A stretch of DNA of 64,000 nucleotides, taken from positions 1-64,000 of the forward strand of contig JABDMH010000024.1 in assembly GCA_013001595.1 (NCBI GenBank), given 5' to 3'. Position numbers and translations under genes: made by a program. This stretch comes from Saprospiraceae bacterium (lineage in GTDB: Bacteria; Bacteroidota; Bacteroidia; Chitinophagales; Saprospiraceae). Every line of letters starts with the position of its first letter. The first letter of the stretch is position 1. This document shows, piece by piece, positions 54,780 to 63,306 of the stretch. The notes beneath the pieces were generated by a model. That model did no database searches. It worked only from the letters and a program-made list of their open reading frames with translations, and was not told where the DNA came from.

Positions 54780-56099
54780 ATGCAAAGAAGAAGTTTTATC
54801 AAGACCAGTTCCATCGCTACCGCAAGTTGGATGACCCCGGGTTGGAGTTTCCGTCCTCAGGAGGGACGAATAAAGATCGGTATTGTCGGAACCGGATGGT
54901 GGGGTACTGATTATCTCTTGAAATATGCACTTGAAAGCGAGGCCTTTGACATAGTGGCCTTATGTGATGTCAGTAAAGTGGCACTACAAACAGCACTCGA
55001 TAAATTGGCCGAAGCGGGGGTTCCTGCACCCAACACTTATAAGACATATGAAGCGTTGTATGATCACCCAGGACTGCAAGCAGTGATTATAGCTACGCCC
55101 ACACATTGGCATGCGCTGCAGTTTATTGCCGCTTGTCAAAAAGGATTGCATGTCTGGCAAGAGAAACCCATAAGTTATGATATTAGGGAAGCCCAGGCCA
55201 TGAGTCGTGCATATCAGCAAGCGGGTGTTGCCGTAAACATAGATTTTCCAAGATTACAAGCTCCCATTAATGATCAAGTCAAAGATTTTATTCGAAGTGG
55301 ACAATTGGGAGAAGTCCATCAGATAGAGTTTAATATTCATAATCCAGTAGGAATTCCAAAAGAAGTAGAAATTCCTAAGAGCATAGATTTTGATGCATAC
55401 TGTGGTCCAGCCCCGTTACAAAAGTACCTTGAACATCCGCGTCCGGGCAGGCTTAATTGGCGAGTTCAACAAGGATTCAGCCGAGGTATATTGGCCGATT
55501 GGGGAATTCATTACCTGCAGAATATCAGATCAGTTATGGACCTTGACCTACCCATTGGTGTAGAAGCCATTGGAGGAATTACTCGAAAAATCAAAGGTGT
55601 GCAGCATCCTGATCATCTACAAGTACATTTCGACTACGATGGACTGCCAGTCATCTGGAATCACAAAACATGGGGATTTACATCTACCCTTCCGCACACG
55701 AAAATTGGCACTTTTTACTACGGTGACAAGGGAACCATCTTTGCCGCCGATTCAGGCTGGGAATTCTATCCGGCAGACGGAAGTTCACGCAAAGCTTTTG
55801 GTAATCCTAGGGTGAAACTGGGCTCAAAAGAGTTCGAAGCAGAGATTCGTCGCGAGTTCGTGGCTCAGTTTTTATCATTTGCTGAGGCAATCAAGCATAA
55901 AGAGGAAAATGCTATTAAAGGCACATTTGAAGAAGGATTCAATTCGACATCTGCCGTCATCTATGCTGACTTGGCGTATCTGACTAAATGCAAATTAGAT
56001 ATAGAGCCTACGACCATGAACGTCAAAAATAACGACGTGGCGCAAGAGATGCTTAAGAGATCATATCGAGCGCCATATGTGCACCCTTATTCCACATAA
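54780..56099 (+). CDS. Gfo/Idh/MocA family oxidoreductase with Tat-like signal
   Basis: 439 residues. N-terminal twin-Arg signal (MQRRSFIKTSSIATASWM), so probably exported folded via Tat. Rossmann motif GIVGTGWWGTDYLL, then TPTHWHALQFIAACQKGLHVWQEKPIS with the EKP dinucleotide/catalytic Lys (about 128-130). A C-terminal domain has DWGIHYLQNI with a catalytic-type His, and the RSYRAPYVHPY tail is common in these Bacteroidota enzymes. Acts on an unknown sugar or sugar-acid substrate using NAD(P). It stands alone, between the B12 operon and the aminotransferase. Confidence 0.88.
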   Translation: MQRRSFIKTSSIATASWMTPGWSFRPQEGRIKIGIVGTGWWGTDYLLKYALESEAFDIVALCDVSKVALQTALDKLAEAGVPAPNTYKTYEALYDHPGLQAVIIATPTHWHALQFIAACQKGLHVWQEKPISYDIREAQAMSRAYQQAGVAVNIDFPRLQAPINDQVKDFIRSGQLGEVHQIEFNIHNPVGIPKEVEIPKSIDFDAYCGPAPLQKYLEHPRPGRLNWRVQQGFSRGILADWGIHYLQNIRSVMDLDLPIGVEAIGGITRKIKGVQHPDHLQVHFDYDGLPVIWNHKTWGFTSTLPHTKIGTFYYGDKGTIFAADSGWEFYPADGSSRKAFGNPRVKLGSKEFEAEIRREFVAQFLSFAEAIKHKEENAIKGTFEEGFNSTSAVIYADLAYLTKCKLDIEPTTMNVKNNDVAQEMLKRSYRAPYVHPYST

Positions 56100-56282
56100 T
56101 ATTTTAGGCAAGGTAACTCCTTTGAGTTCTTCATTTAGATCTCCAGGTCTCCAATGAGATTTTTGGTACGGATTCACATGCTGTTGGCACTACTTCTTTG
56201 ACAAAAACTGTTACAAACCGATTTCGGATTCTTGTCGATCTTCTGTCACCGCTCTCCATGAAAATTAAATCAGCTCAGCAAC

Positions 56283-57434
56283 TCAAACTTGTTCTAAACC
56301 ATGTTTCAACCGCCGTATTGTTTCATCGATGTTCTGTAGCTTGTCAAGTCCAAAAAAGCCCAGACGAAAGGTTTGAAAATCAGAAGGTTCATCACATTTA
56401 AGTGGTACGCCACCGGCAATCTGTATTCCTGCTTCCATAAACTTCTTACCAGAACTGATGCCCTTATCATGGGTATGGCATACTACCACTGATGGTGATG
56501 CAAAACCTGCTGCAGCCACACTTTGGTAACCTTTGCTAGTCAACAAGTCGCGAGCTTTTAGCCCCAACTCCCATTGTAAAGACATGGAGTAGTCCCATCC
56601 CAGTGCTTTAGTCTCCAACATCACTTCATGAAATTTCCTCAAACCATCTGTAGGCATAGTTGCATGATATGCATGGCCACCTCCGAGATAGGCATCCATA
56701 ATCTCCAACCATTTCCTAAGGTCACAAGAGTAGCTGGTGCTGGTGGTCGATCGAACCTTATTCTCTGCATCGCTACTCATCATGACCAGCGCACAACATG
56801 GCGAACCGCTCCACCCTTTCTGTGGAGCACTAATTAAGACATCAACACCTAGTGCCTTCATATCAACCCATATGGTACCTGATGCAATACAATCTAAAAC
56901 AAACAAGCCACCAACTTCGTGCGTGGCAGTGGCAACGGAAGAAATGTAATCATCCGGTAGAATCATGCCTGCAGATGTCTCCACATGCGGAGCAAATACA
57001 ACCGCTGGCCTCTCTTTGTGGATCGTTTCCATTACTTGGTCCAAGTCAGGTGGAGCCCAGCCTGCTTGTGCAGTTTTGGCTGTGGAATGGGCTTTTAACA
57101 GGATTTCCTCGCTGGGTATCGACGCTCTTTCAAAAATCTGCGTCCATCGATAACTGAACCACCCATTACGCATGACCAAACACTTCTGCCTAGTCCCTAG
57201 TTGTCGAGCTACAGCCTCCATACCAAATGTCCCGCTACCTGGCACAACAGCCACGGAATCAGCCTGATATACATCCTTTAAAGTGTTAGAAATATCTCGC
57301 ATCACTTGTTGAAAAGTCTGCGACATATGGTTTAGCGCCCTATCGGTATAGACAACAGAGTATTCTAGCAGTCCATTCGGATCAACTTGAGATCGTAGTT
57401 GTGACATTTGCTCTTTTTCTTTGGTGCATTGCAT
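56283..57434 (-). CDS. class V aminotransferase (alanine-glyoxylate/serine-pyruvate type)
   Basis: About 383 residues of the PLP-dependent fold type I, class V group. Seen: NHMSQTFQQVMRDISNTLKDVY, the VVPGSGTFGMEAVARQL cofactor region, APHVETSAGMILPDDYI, the Asp in FVLDCIASG, and the Schiff-base Lys in LISAPQKGWSGSPCCALVM (about residue 200). Probably transfers amino groups between alanine, serine or aspartate and glyoxylate or pyruvate; the amine donor is not certain. Candidate starts are the ATGs at 57434 and 57407. About 490 bp separate it from the lipoprotein gene upstream. Confidence 0.85.
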   Translation of the reverse strand: MQCTKEKEQMSQLRSQVDPNGLLEYSVVYTDRALNHMSQTFQQVMRDISNTLKDVYQADSVAVVPGSGTFGMEAVARQLGTRQKCLVMRNGWFSYRWTQIFERASIPSEEILLKAHSTAKTAQAGWAPPDLDQVMETIHKERPAVVFAPHVETSAGMILPDDYISSVATATHEVGGLFVLDCIASGTIWVDMKALGVDVLISAPQKGWSGSPCCALVMMSSDAENKVRSTTSTSYSCDLRKWLEIMDAYLGGGHAYHATMPTDGLRKFHEVMLETKALGWDYSMSLQWELGLKARDLLTSKGYQSVAAAGFASPSVVVCHTHDKGISSGKKFMEAGIQIAGGVPLKCDEPSDFQTFRLGFFGLDKLQNIDETIRRLKHGLEQV

Positions 57435-57930
57435 CTTATTCAATTACGAAATGCTACGCGAAGGTGCTAAGAATTTGGCTGAATTCAATGCTAGTAGATG
57501 ATTGCACTGGAAATTAGCGAGTATTCTAATTCCTCTTGGCCTCACTCTTCGTTGCGAAGCCTCGCCAGGGCTTCGGCACTCCCTACGTTTCGACGTCCGT
57601 TCGAAAGGCCTAACCGGGCGGGCCTTGATTGTATTTTGTCCACTGGAAGATTGTCGACAATTTATGGCCCCATTTTGCGAAAGTCTTTGCAGACGATATC
57701 CCATCGGGGGCAACATGGCTATAGCCCTGACTCCGTTTTGACGCCTTGTCTTTCACAAAAATGACCTCAAAATTATTCAAACATATTCCACGGACAGAGT
57801 ACTAATGCAACAATTTCTGCTTATCGAGAGCGCATAATCACCAATTGATGGAAAAAGGAGAAGAAAGGCACAAGAAGGAGCTATAACTAGACCTTGATCT
57901 TTAGAAATAGGGAATGGCACCCCTATCCAA
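57435..57930. other. intergenic region upstream of the aminotransferase
   Basis: About 495 bp without a supportable gene. A short minus-strand frame at 57444-57716 has an Arg/Ser-rich composition that reflects GC-rich structured DNA rather than a protein. The notable content is the cluster of stem-loops at 57547-57625, annotated separately. Confidence 0.5.
57547..57625. repeat. cluster of GC-rich stem-loops
   Basis: Four inverted repeats sit within 80 bp. CTTCG (57547-57551) pairs with CGAAG (57555-57559). CGAAGCC (57555-57561) pairs with GGCTTCG (57569-57575). TTTCGA (57588-57593) pairs with TCGAAA (57601-57606). AGGCC (57606-57610) pairs with GGCCT (57621-57625). The first two share an arm, so they are mutually exclusive. 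The segment is clearly richer in G and C than its surroundings. It may be a REP-like repeat or a structured RNA leader. Confidence 0.4.
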
Positions 57931-58338
57931 TTAGGGAGCTCGTCGCGTAGCTTCGAGAGGAAAGCTCACCAATGTCACAGCAAGTTTTCCGGACAGTGTA
58001 TTGTCATCAAAAGTACCCTTCACATTGACTCTGAATCCCTTATACCTAAAATGCCCTTTCAGGTATTCGTCCTTGATAGAGATTTGATCAAGCTCCACTT
58101 TTCCAATTTCCGAATCTAGCAAGGCTCGATAAGATGCTCCAATGCGCTCAATTTCAATGACTCCTTCTGCATCACCAGAGGGAGTATCCTTTACAATAAA
58201 ATCCCACACTCCCATGTATGGATCTGCGACAGATAAACCCTTCGATTGAAGATCGCTGGTCTTTTTTGAGGTATGGCAACTTGTTATCAAACAAACAAGG
58301 CACATCAACGGAATCAGAAGGTACTTTTTACACTTCAT
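57931..58338 (-). CDS. small lipoprotein of unknown function
   Basis: 135 residues. A lipoprotein signal (YLLIPLMCLVCLITSC, Cys at about 21) is followed by a Ser/Thr/Lys linker and a compact beta domain (YMGVWDFIVKDTPSGDAEGVIEIERI, then HFRYKGFRVNVKGTFDDNTLSGKLAV). This layout resembles small lipocalin-like or outer-membrane-associated lipoproteins, but I cannot assign a family. ATG at 58338. A 15-bp inverted repeat lies about 85 bp upstream. Confidence 0.7.
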   Translation of the reverse strand: MKCKKYLLIPLMCLVCLITSCHTSKKTSDLQSKGLSVADPYMGVWDFIVKDTPSGDAEGVIEIERIGASYRALLDSEIGKVELDQISIKDEYLKGHFRYKGFRVNVKGTFDDNTLSGKLAVTLVSFPLEATRRAP

Positions 58339-58423
58339 GATGTTTGAGTTGAGTTAGTGATTCTTGGGAAAAACGAGTATTTGGTCACTTTTATTGATAA
58401 ACTTGCAGAGTTTTTCTAGAACT

Positions 58424-58438
58424 TGCTGATCATCAGCA
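58424..58438. promoter_or_regulatory. perfect inverted repeat upstream of the lipoprotein gene
   Basis: TGCTGAT and ATCAGCA flank a single C. It lies about 85 bp upstream of the minus-strand lipoprotein gene and 160 bp past the end of the regulator gene. It could be an operator or a small hairpin; the spacing is not that of Crp/Fnr sites. Confidence 0.3.
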
Positions 58439-58599
58439 CATTGGGGAGATAATAATTCGACGGGTACAGCCTAGCCTCCTACTATTTTGTTGTAGAAATG
58501 ACTTGGCAGATAAAGGTAGAGGAAAAGGATGCGGTGAATTTCTAGAAAGTGAGTCTTAGGTTGCAGGGAGCAAGGGCTCTCTATAAAATTGGCACTTGT

Positions 58600-59700
58600 T
58601 TAGATCATTACCTTTTCAGCAGGTCCTACCATTCCAAATTCAGCGACGAGCAACAGCCTTTTCCTATCCAACACTCTAATTCGTCTTGCTTGATCTGTAG
58701 TAATAAGTCCTTCTTGCCGAAAATCGGAAAGGGTGCGGATTGCGGTTTCTGTGGCTGTTCCGATCATGCTTGCAAAATCCTCACGATTTATTCGGATTCC
58801 CGGCTTGGTTCCTTCATCAATTACAGTCGAATCTTCAAGTTTAAGCAATGCTTTGGCCGCTCTTTCGCGAACTGAACTATATGCCATAACAACTAAATCC
58901 TCTTTCGTCTGTAAAAGATCATTGGAAATGAGACTTAGAAACCTGCGCATAACCTCTGGATGTTGATTGATAACGTGAATGAAATCAGTTTTGGGAATAC
59001 GGTAGATCAAAGCATTTTCTATAACAAAGGTAGATTCGGCGTAAAGACTCTTGTTGCTAAATACCGAAGATTGACCTAAGAAATCACCAGACCTATATAT
59101 GCCGGTGACAAGTTCTTTGCCCGTCCTAGTAGATTTATATGTTTTCACTGTCCCCGCTTCAATGTAGAATAGCCGATGGGCTGCATCACCTTCCATAAAC
59201 ACAAAGTCTCCCTTTTTGTAAGGATCAGCATGGTAGATCTGTTCGATGTACTTAACTTTGAGGAATTGGGAAGCGCTCTTGAAGAATTTATTGACACCAC
59301 TTATATCCGGTGAGAACTGACTGAGCAGAAAACTGCTTTTTCGTAGTCGAGACTCCACTGCATTTAATAGTTCATCTTCTGTGAAAGGCTTTGTAAGGTA
59401 ATCATCAGCGCCAAGGTTCATACCCTTTCGAACATCAGATTTCTTTGACTTTGCGGTTAGGAAAATAAACGGAATGCTTGCCATTGGTGTAGATCTTCTT
59501 AGTTGCTCCAGCACTTGATATCCGTCAACCATTGGCATCATAATGTCGCATAGGATCAGATCCGGCCAAAAATTGCTTATATGTTCTCTCACATGCTCCC
59601 CATTTTCGGCAGTTTTAACCTGATAATGGGACAACTCAAGAATCTCAGCCGTGTTTTCCCTCACGTCCTTATTGTCCTCTAACAACAGTATTCTTTTCAT
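58600..59700 (-). CDS. response regulator with receiver, cNMP-binding and Crp-type HTH domains
   Basis: 366 residues. The receiver (1-120) has LLLEDNKDV with the acidic pair, the phosphoacceptor Asp52 in LILCDIMMP, Thr in FIFLTAKSK and Lys in YLTKPFTEDE. The cNMP-binding beta-roll (about 150-265) contains YKKGDFVFMEGDAAHRLFYIEAG. The Crp HTH (about 285-350) includes RINREDFASMIGTATETAIRTLSDFRQEGLI as the recognition helix region. The combination puts phosphorelay input and Crp/Fnr-type output in one protein. It is divergent from the hsp20 gene 500 bp away, where a Crp/Fnr-type palindrome is present. No histidine kinase is adjacent. ATG at 59700. Confidence 0.93.
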   Translation of the reverse strand: MKRILLLEDNKDVRENTAEILELSHYQVKTAENGEHVREHISNFWPDLILCDIMMPMVDGYQVLEQLRRSTPMASIPFIFLTAKSKKSDVRKGMNLGADDYLTKPFTEDELLNAVESRLRKSSFLLSQFSPDISGVNKFFKSASQFLKVKYIEQIYHADPYKKGDFVFMEGDAAHRLFYIEAGTVKTYKSTRTGKELVTGIYRSGDFLGQSSVFSNKSLYAESTFVIENALIYRIPKTDFIHVINQHPEVMRRFLSLISNDLLQTKEDLVVMAYSSVRERAAKALLKLEDSTVIDEGTKPGIRINREDFASMIGTATETAIRTLSDFRQEGLITTDQARRIRVLDRKRLLLVAEFGMVGPAEKVMI

Positions 59701-60198
59701 GATCCAATCATTAAAAACAATATCAAAAAATACTACTTCTGATTAACCATTATATTGCTCAAGTCGCATTTCCCATTTCACCTTTGGAAACGGTACCAGT
59801 ATCTTAAAGAAACCTTGTACTCATTCCAACCTGCAAGATCATGCCTGCGTTCCCAAATATCTCAGGACTTGCAAGTTTTAAGACCCTGGTCACAACTCCA
59901 CATCTCAATACAAGTAGATTCCATCAAAACTTCATGCGGCAGGTTTACATAAATTATAGCTGGTCAATCAGTTAAAGAAGGAACTGGCGGAAACGGATTC
60001 CTAGCTAATTACTACTCTTGCACCTCCGTCATCTTTAAAAATGTATTGTTTTCTACCTAAGCATAAGATTGGCTAAAGGGTAATCATATGGCACTCTATT
60101 TTAATTTCAAGCATCTGATCATGACCTAGATCATGGCAATCAATTGACTTAGGACCTATATTGCTAAGAAAGATAGTTGAAGGATTAAAGTTAATATC
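59701..60198. other. divergent control region between the Crp-type regulator and hsp20
   Basis: 498 bp with no convincing gene. The hsp20-proximal end holds the palindrome at 60121-60134. The remainder presumably contains the regulator's own promoter near 59701-59800; no repeat or RNA gene is visible. Confidence 0.5.
60121..60134. promoter_or_regulatory. candidate Crp/Fnr-type operator of hsp20
   Basis: ATGAC-CTAG-ATCAT reads TGA-N6-TCA, the half-site spacing of Crp/Fnr proteins. It is extended by one C/G pair outside (60120 and 60135), making a 16-bp inverted repeat with one mismatch. Its centre lies 71 bp upstream of the hsp20 ATG. A TA-rich TATATTG (about 60157-60163) falls about 33 bp downstream of the centre, compatible with an activator site near -41. 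The regulator at 58600-59700 is the natural candidate binder. Confidence 0.45.
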
Positions 60199-60645
60199 AT
60201 GGAAAAACGTACAATCGAAAAGGGACCATTTGACCGATTTGCTACAAGATTTAAACCTCAGATAGATCCCACACACTTTTTAGGATACGATGCATTCGAT
60301 GTGCCATGGAGTCGTACTTATCCACGGGCTAACGTTAGGAGATCTGGAGAAGCCTATCACATAGATCTTCTTGTACCGGGTTTTGCAAAAGATGAACTCG
60401 AGGTCAAAGTTCAGAGTGGAATTCTGACGGTAAAGGGAAGGAAAGAACGAAGTGTCGAGCCCGACAACCGAGCGTTTGTTCAGGAGGAATTTGACATTGA
60501 GTCTTTTGAGCGATCATTTAAGTTGGTTACTGAACACACGGACAACGAAGTAGATGCTTTTTACGAAAATGGCATCTTGAGCATTGTCTTTTACACCAAG
60601 CACGATCCAGTTGTATCCCCTGCCAAACGGATACCGATCAACTAG
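60199..60645 (+). CDS. small heat-shock protein, Hsp20/alpha-crystallin family
   Basis: 148 residues with the alpha-crystallin domain at about 40-140. Seen: PRANVRRSGEAYHIDLLVPGFAKDELEVKVQSGILTVKG, the QEEFDIESFERSFKL beta strand, and the conserved A/G-x-L-type segment DAFYENGILSIVF. An ATP-independent chaperone that holds unfolding proteins. The C-terminal IPI motif (RIPIN) needed for oligomer assembly is present. ATG at 60199; a Crp/Fnr-type palindrome upstream suggests control by the neighbouring regulator rather than only heat shock. Confidence 0.95.
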   Translation: MEKRTIEKGPFDRFATRFKPQIDPTHFLGYDAFDVPWSRTYPRANVRRSGEAYHIDLLVPGFAKDELEVKVQSGILTVKGRKERSVEPDNRAFVQEEFDIESFERSFKLVTEHTDNEVDAFYENGILSIVFYTKHDPVVSPAKRIPIN

Positions 60646-60705
60646 ACTTTTCTTTGTCAGTTGAAAAGGACACTTATTGCTTCCAGCAGTTCAAAATTGC
60701 TATAG

Positions 60706-60731
60706 ACCCCCTATGGTTATAGCTATCGGGT
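60706..60731. repeat. extragenic palindrome, copy 2
   Basis: An ACCCCCTATGGTTATAGC core runs on to TATCGGGT, an imperfect palindrome that on the minus strand contains CCCGATAGCTATA, nearly the same as CCCGATAGTTATA in the copy at 12457-12476. It lies 60 bp after the hsp20 stop. Confidence 0.35.
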
Positions 60732-60800
60732 GGCAGTGAGGATCTTTCATCCTTGTTATTAGGTATCTCTTTTCCTATGAAGACAAACTGAAGATCGTGA

Positions 60801-60827
60801 TCACTAAAAACACTTGACATTTAGTGA
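60801..60827. other. 8-bp perfect inverted repeat
   Basis: TCACTAAA (60801-60808) pairs exactly with TTTAGTGA (60820-60827) around an 11-nt loop. It lies in the gap upstream of the phosphatidyltransferase gene, 155 bp after hsp20. It may be an operator or a hairpin in the leader; no T-run follows. Confidence 0.35.
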
Positions 60828-60909
60828 CCGCTGTCATCTCGCGAGCAGTTTTGCCGCCCTATATTTACCCTGGAGAACCAGCACTGGAACGCTGATAAGC
60901 AGTACGGCC

Positions 60910-61491
60910 ATGCTCACATTCAGAAATTATAACATCGCAGATTGGTTTTCTTTCTATCGTATTGCCATAGTGCCTATACTACTTTTAATTTTATGGTTGG
61001 AAGAGCGGGAGGTATTCACATGGATGCTTTGCATCAGCTATATTACTGATGCCATTGATGGATATTTGGCGAGAAAGCTCCAGATAAACAGTGCCCGTGG
61101 AGCTCAGCTGGATTCGTTTGGAGACCAGCTGACCTTTCTAGTTAGCCTGATTGGTTTATGGGTATTTGAAAATCAATTTATCAGGGATCAATTATTTCTT
61201 ATCCTACTGGCCTTTACGCCTTACCTCATACAAATGCTGCTTGCATTCAGAAAATATGGCAAGGCGACGGCATTTCACACCTATCTAGCAAAAATTTCGG
61301 CTATTATTCAGGCGGCTTTTGTCCTCTATACGCTGTTCTTTGGTGTAATTCATGGCTTCTTCTACCTTATGATTGTTGTGGGAATCTTGGAAACTGCGGA
61401 AGAAATTACACTCATTTTTTTGTACAAGAAGTGGGAGAAAGATGTAAAAGGGGTTTACTGGGCGTGGCGAGAAATCCGTACTGGAAAATAA
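60910..61491 (+). CDS. CDP-alcohol phosphatidyltransferase
   Basis: 193-residue integral membrane enzyme that joins a CDP-linked lipid to an alcohol. It shows the complete family motif D-x2-DG-x2-AR-x8-G-x3-D-x3-D: Asp47, Asp50-Gly51, Ala54-Arg55, Gly64, Asp68 and Asp72. Around it are about six hydrophobic helices. The acceptor (glycerol phosphate, serine, inositol or other) cannot be told from the motif. The longer open frame begins with a TTG 32 codons upstream, but the ATG at 60910 (MLTFRNYNIADW) fits the family start. Confidence 0.9.
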   Translation: MLTFRNYNIADWFSFYRIAIVPILLLILWLEEREVFTWMLCISYITDAIDGYLARKLQINSARGAQLDSFGDQLTFLVSLIGLWVFENQFIRDQLFLILLAFTPYLIQMLLAFRKYGKATAFHTYLAKISAIIQAAFVLYTLFFGVIHGFFYLMIVVGILETAEEITLIFLYKKWEKDVKGVYWAWREIRTGK

Positions 61492-61820
61492 AACCATTGT
61501 CCCATGTAGGCTATTTATCCGATTAACTATGGATGTTTACTGAACCTTTTCAGAAGTCGATTTCTGAAACGGAGTCTTACCGATAATTAATGGAGAAGAA
61601 TTGGAATTTTATTCGTATTCCTTGTAGATCGACTGTTGGGTCCATGCTGATGTGTTTGCCCTAAGATTTGGTAGGATCGTTTCGCTAAGTTCGCAATGTT
61701 TATTTTCATCATAGCATCCGATTTACTGAGGCTGACTGTCTTACCTTATTGTTCAATTGTCTATCTTCCCACCTGCCGTTAGGCCACAAGTAAACCACCA
61801 TATACAAGTTGACTAAATAC
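61492..61820. other. intergenic region before the TRAP operon
   Basis: About 330 bp with no gene. It contains an 8-bp perfect inverted repeat (TTTCAGAA at 61548-61555, TTCTGAAA at 61562-61569) about 55 bp after the phosphatidyltransferase stop, a possible weak terminator without a T-run. The right part should hold the TRAP operon promoter. Confidence 0.45.
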
Positions 61821-62873
61821 ATGTATTCCTACTTTGTAAGTACATCAAGGTTCGGGAGAATGGTCAAACTGGTTATACTTCTTTTCACTTGCACTTTGCT
61901 CTGGCAATGCAATAGGGTTGATAACAAACCTCAGTACGTCTTCCGAGCCAGCATTCTCACAAATGAAAACCACACTTGGTTTAGGGCTTTCGCCTACATG
62001 AGCGAGTTGCTGTGGGAACGAACAGATGGAAGGGTGAAGATGGAAGTCTATCATTCGGAGCAACTGGCAAAGGAGATGGAAGCCATTCGCCTGATCGAAA
62101 CTGAAGTGATCGACATGACCATCATTGGATCAACACTCACTAATTGGGTGGAAGTGGCAGCTTTTTGTGGGATGCCTTATTTACTCGACAATGCTGAACA
62201 ACAGGAACTGCTAGTGAATGGAATGTTGGGTAAGCGGGTGGAGGAAGGAATCCGCGCTGCCACTAATCTCATGCCCATCGCTTGTTTTATGCGCACACCC
62301 AGGCACTTGACATCCAATCGACCGATCCGTCATCCTGATGATTTGCGTGGATTGATCATTAGAGTGCCGAGTGTACCACTCTTCGTAACTGCTTGGAGTG
62401 CCATGGGTGCAAAACCAACCCCGATGGCTTTTTCGGAGGTCTTCACCTCATTGCAACAAGGTGCCATAGAAGGTCTGGAAAACCCTGTCGATATTATTTT
62501 GAATGGTGGCTTTTATGAAGTACAGAAGTACGTTAACTTGACCGGACATGTAAGGAGTTGGGCTTATGCAGCCGTCGGTGAAAAGCAGTTTGAGAAGCTG
62601 CCGCCGGATTTGCAAGAAATCTTCTTAGAGGTCGCCAGAGAAATGGAGAAATATGAAGCTTCAATTCGGAAAAAGGCACAGGAAAAGATAGAGCAGACCT
62701 TGCGAGATCGAGGTATGGAGTTTATCGAAGTAGATCGATCGGCCTTTAGTGAAAAATGTAAGCTTGCCGTAATAGAAAGTCTATCACCTGAGATGCAACA
62801 GCTTTTTCGAGAAGCAGAAGCACTTAAAAAGACCATTAAAAAGAATGAAAACTTACATCACAAGGATCTTTAA
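61821..62873 (+). CDS. dctP: TRAP transporter substrate-binding lipoprotein (DctP family)
   Basis: About 351 residues. The signal LVILLFTCTLLWQC ends in a lipobox Cys, so the receptor is probably membrane-anchored. Body: RASILTNENHTWFRAFAYMSELLWERTDGRVKMEVYHSEQLAKEMEAIRLIETEVIDM, then RPIRHPDDLRGLIIRVPSVPLFVTAWSAMGAKPTPMAFSEVFTSLQQGAIEGLENPV, with the family Arg that clamps the carboxylate. Binds a C4-dicarboxylate, sugar acid or similar. Starts possible at ATG 61821 or 61860 (the latter gives a short clean signal). It overlaps dctQ by 29 bp. Confidence 0.93.
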   Translation: MYSYFVSTSRFGRMVKLVILLFTCTLLWQCNRVDNKPQYVFRASILTNENHTWFRAFAYMSELLWERTDGRVKMEVYHSEQLAKEMEAIRLIETEVIDMTIIGSTLTNWVEVAAFCGMPYLLDNAEQQELLVNGMLGKRVEEGIRAATNLMPIACFMRTPRHLTSNRPIRHPDDLRGLIIRVPSVPLFVTAWSAMGAKPTPMAFSEVFTSLQQGAIEGLENPVDIILNGGFYEVQKYVNLTGHVRSWAYAAVGEKQFEKLPPDLQEIFLEVAREMEKYEASIRKKAQEKIEQTLRDRGMEFIEVDRSAFSEKCKLAVIESLSPEMQQLFREAEALKKTIKKNENLHHKDL

Positions 62874-63306
62874 ATATGGTACCCTGATCAGTTGTTATCT
62901 TTTGATCGGAAGTGTCTTACTTCAGATTTACGCAAGATTTTTCATGGCTAATACCCCACCGTGGACAGAGGAGGCTTCCCGCATCTTTTTTATTTACACG
63001 ATTGCCTTTGCGTCTGGCCTAGCAGTAAAGAGCGACTACTACGTACACCTAGATTTGATTTTTACTAAGTTATCAGAGACCGCACAACACAGGCTTCTGC
63101 TGTTGGTACATCTTATCACTGCCCTGATGTTCTTAGTGATGTTTTTATATTCTTTTCAGCTGATTGATTTGGGATTTCGGGAGAAGTCGACCAGCATGGA
63201 TATACCGATGGCCGTGGCCTTTGTCAGTATCCTAATCATGTCAGGATCAGTAGCCTATTACACCTTACTTGAAGTAGATCGTGACATTAAAAACATGCGC
63301 CAATGA
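62845..63306 (+). CDS. dctQ: TRAP transporter small permease (DctQ family)
   Basis: 153 residues with four membrane helices (YGTLISCYLLIGSVLLQIYARFF, then PPWTEEASRIFFIYTIAFASGLAVKSDYYVHLDL, the DctQ landmark with WTEE and the conserved His, and two more helices). Its ATG lies 29 bp inside dctP and its stop overlaps dctM by 4 bp (ATGA), so the three subunits are tightly coupled. Confidence 0.92.
   Translation: MKTYITRIFKYGTLISCYLLIGSVLLQIYARFFMANTPPWTEEASRIFFIYTIAFASGLAVKSDYYVHLDLIFTKLSETAQHRLLLLVHLITALMFLVMFLYSFQLIDLGFREKSTSMDIPMAVAFVSILIMSGSVAYYTLLEVDRDIKNMRQ

Noticed and set aside
57444-57716. 90-codon minus-strand frame with Arg/Ser-rich sequence
   Set aside because: Coincides with the GC-rich stem-loops and has repeat-derived composition, no start context and no family match.
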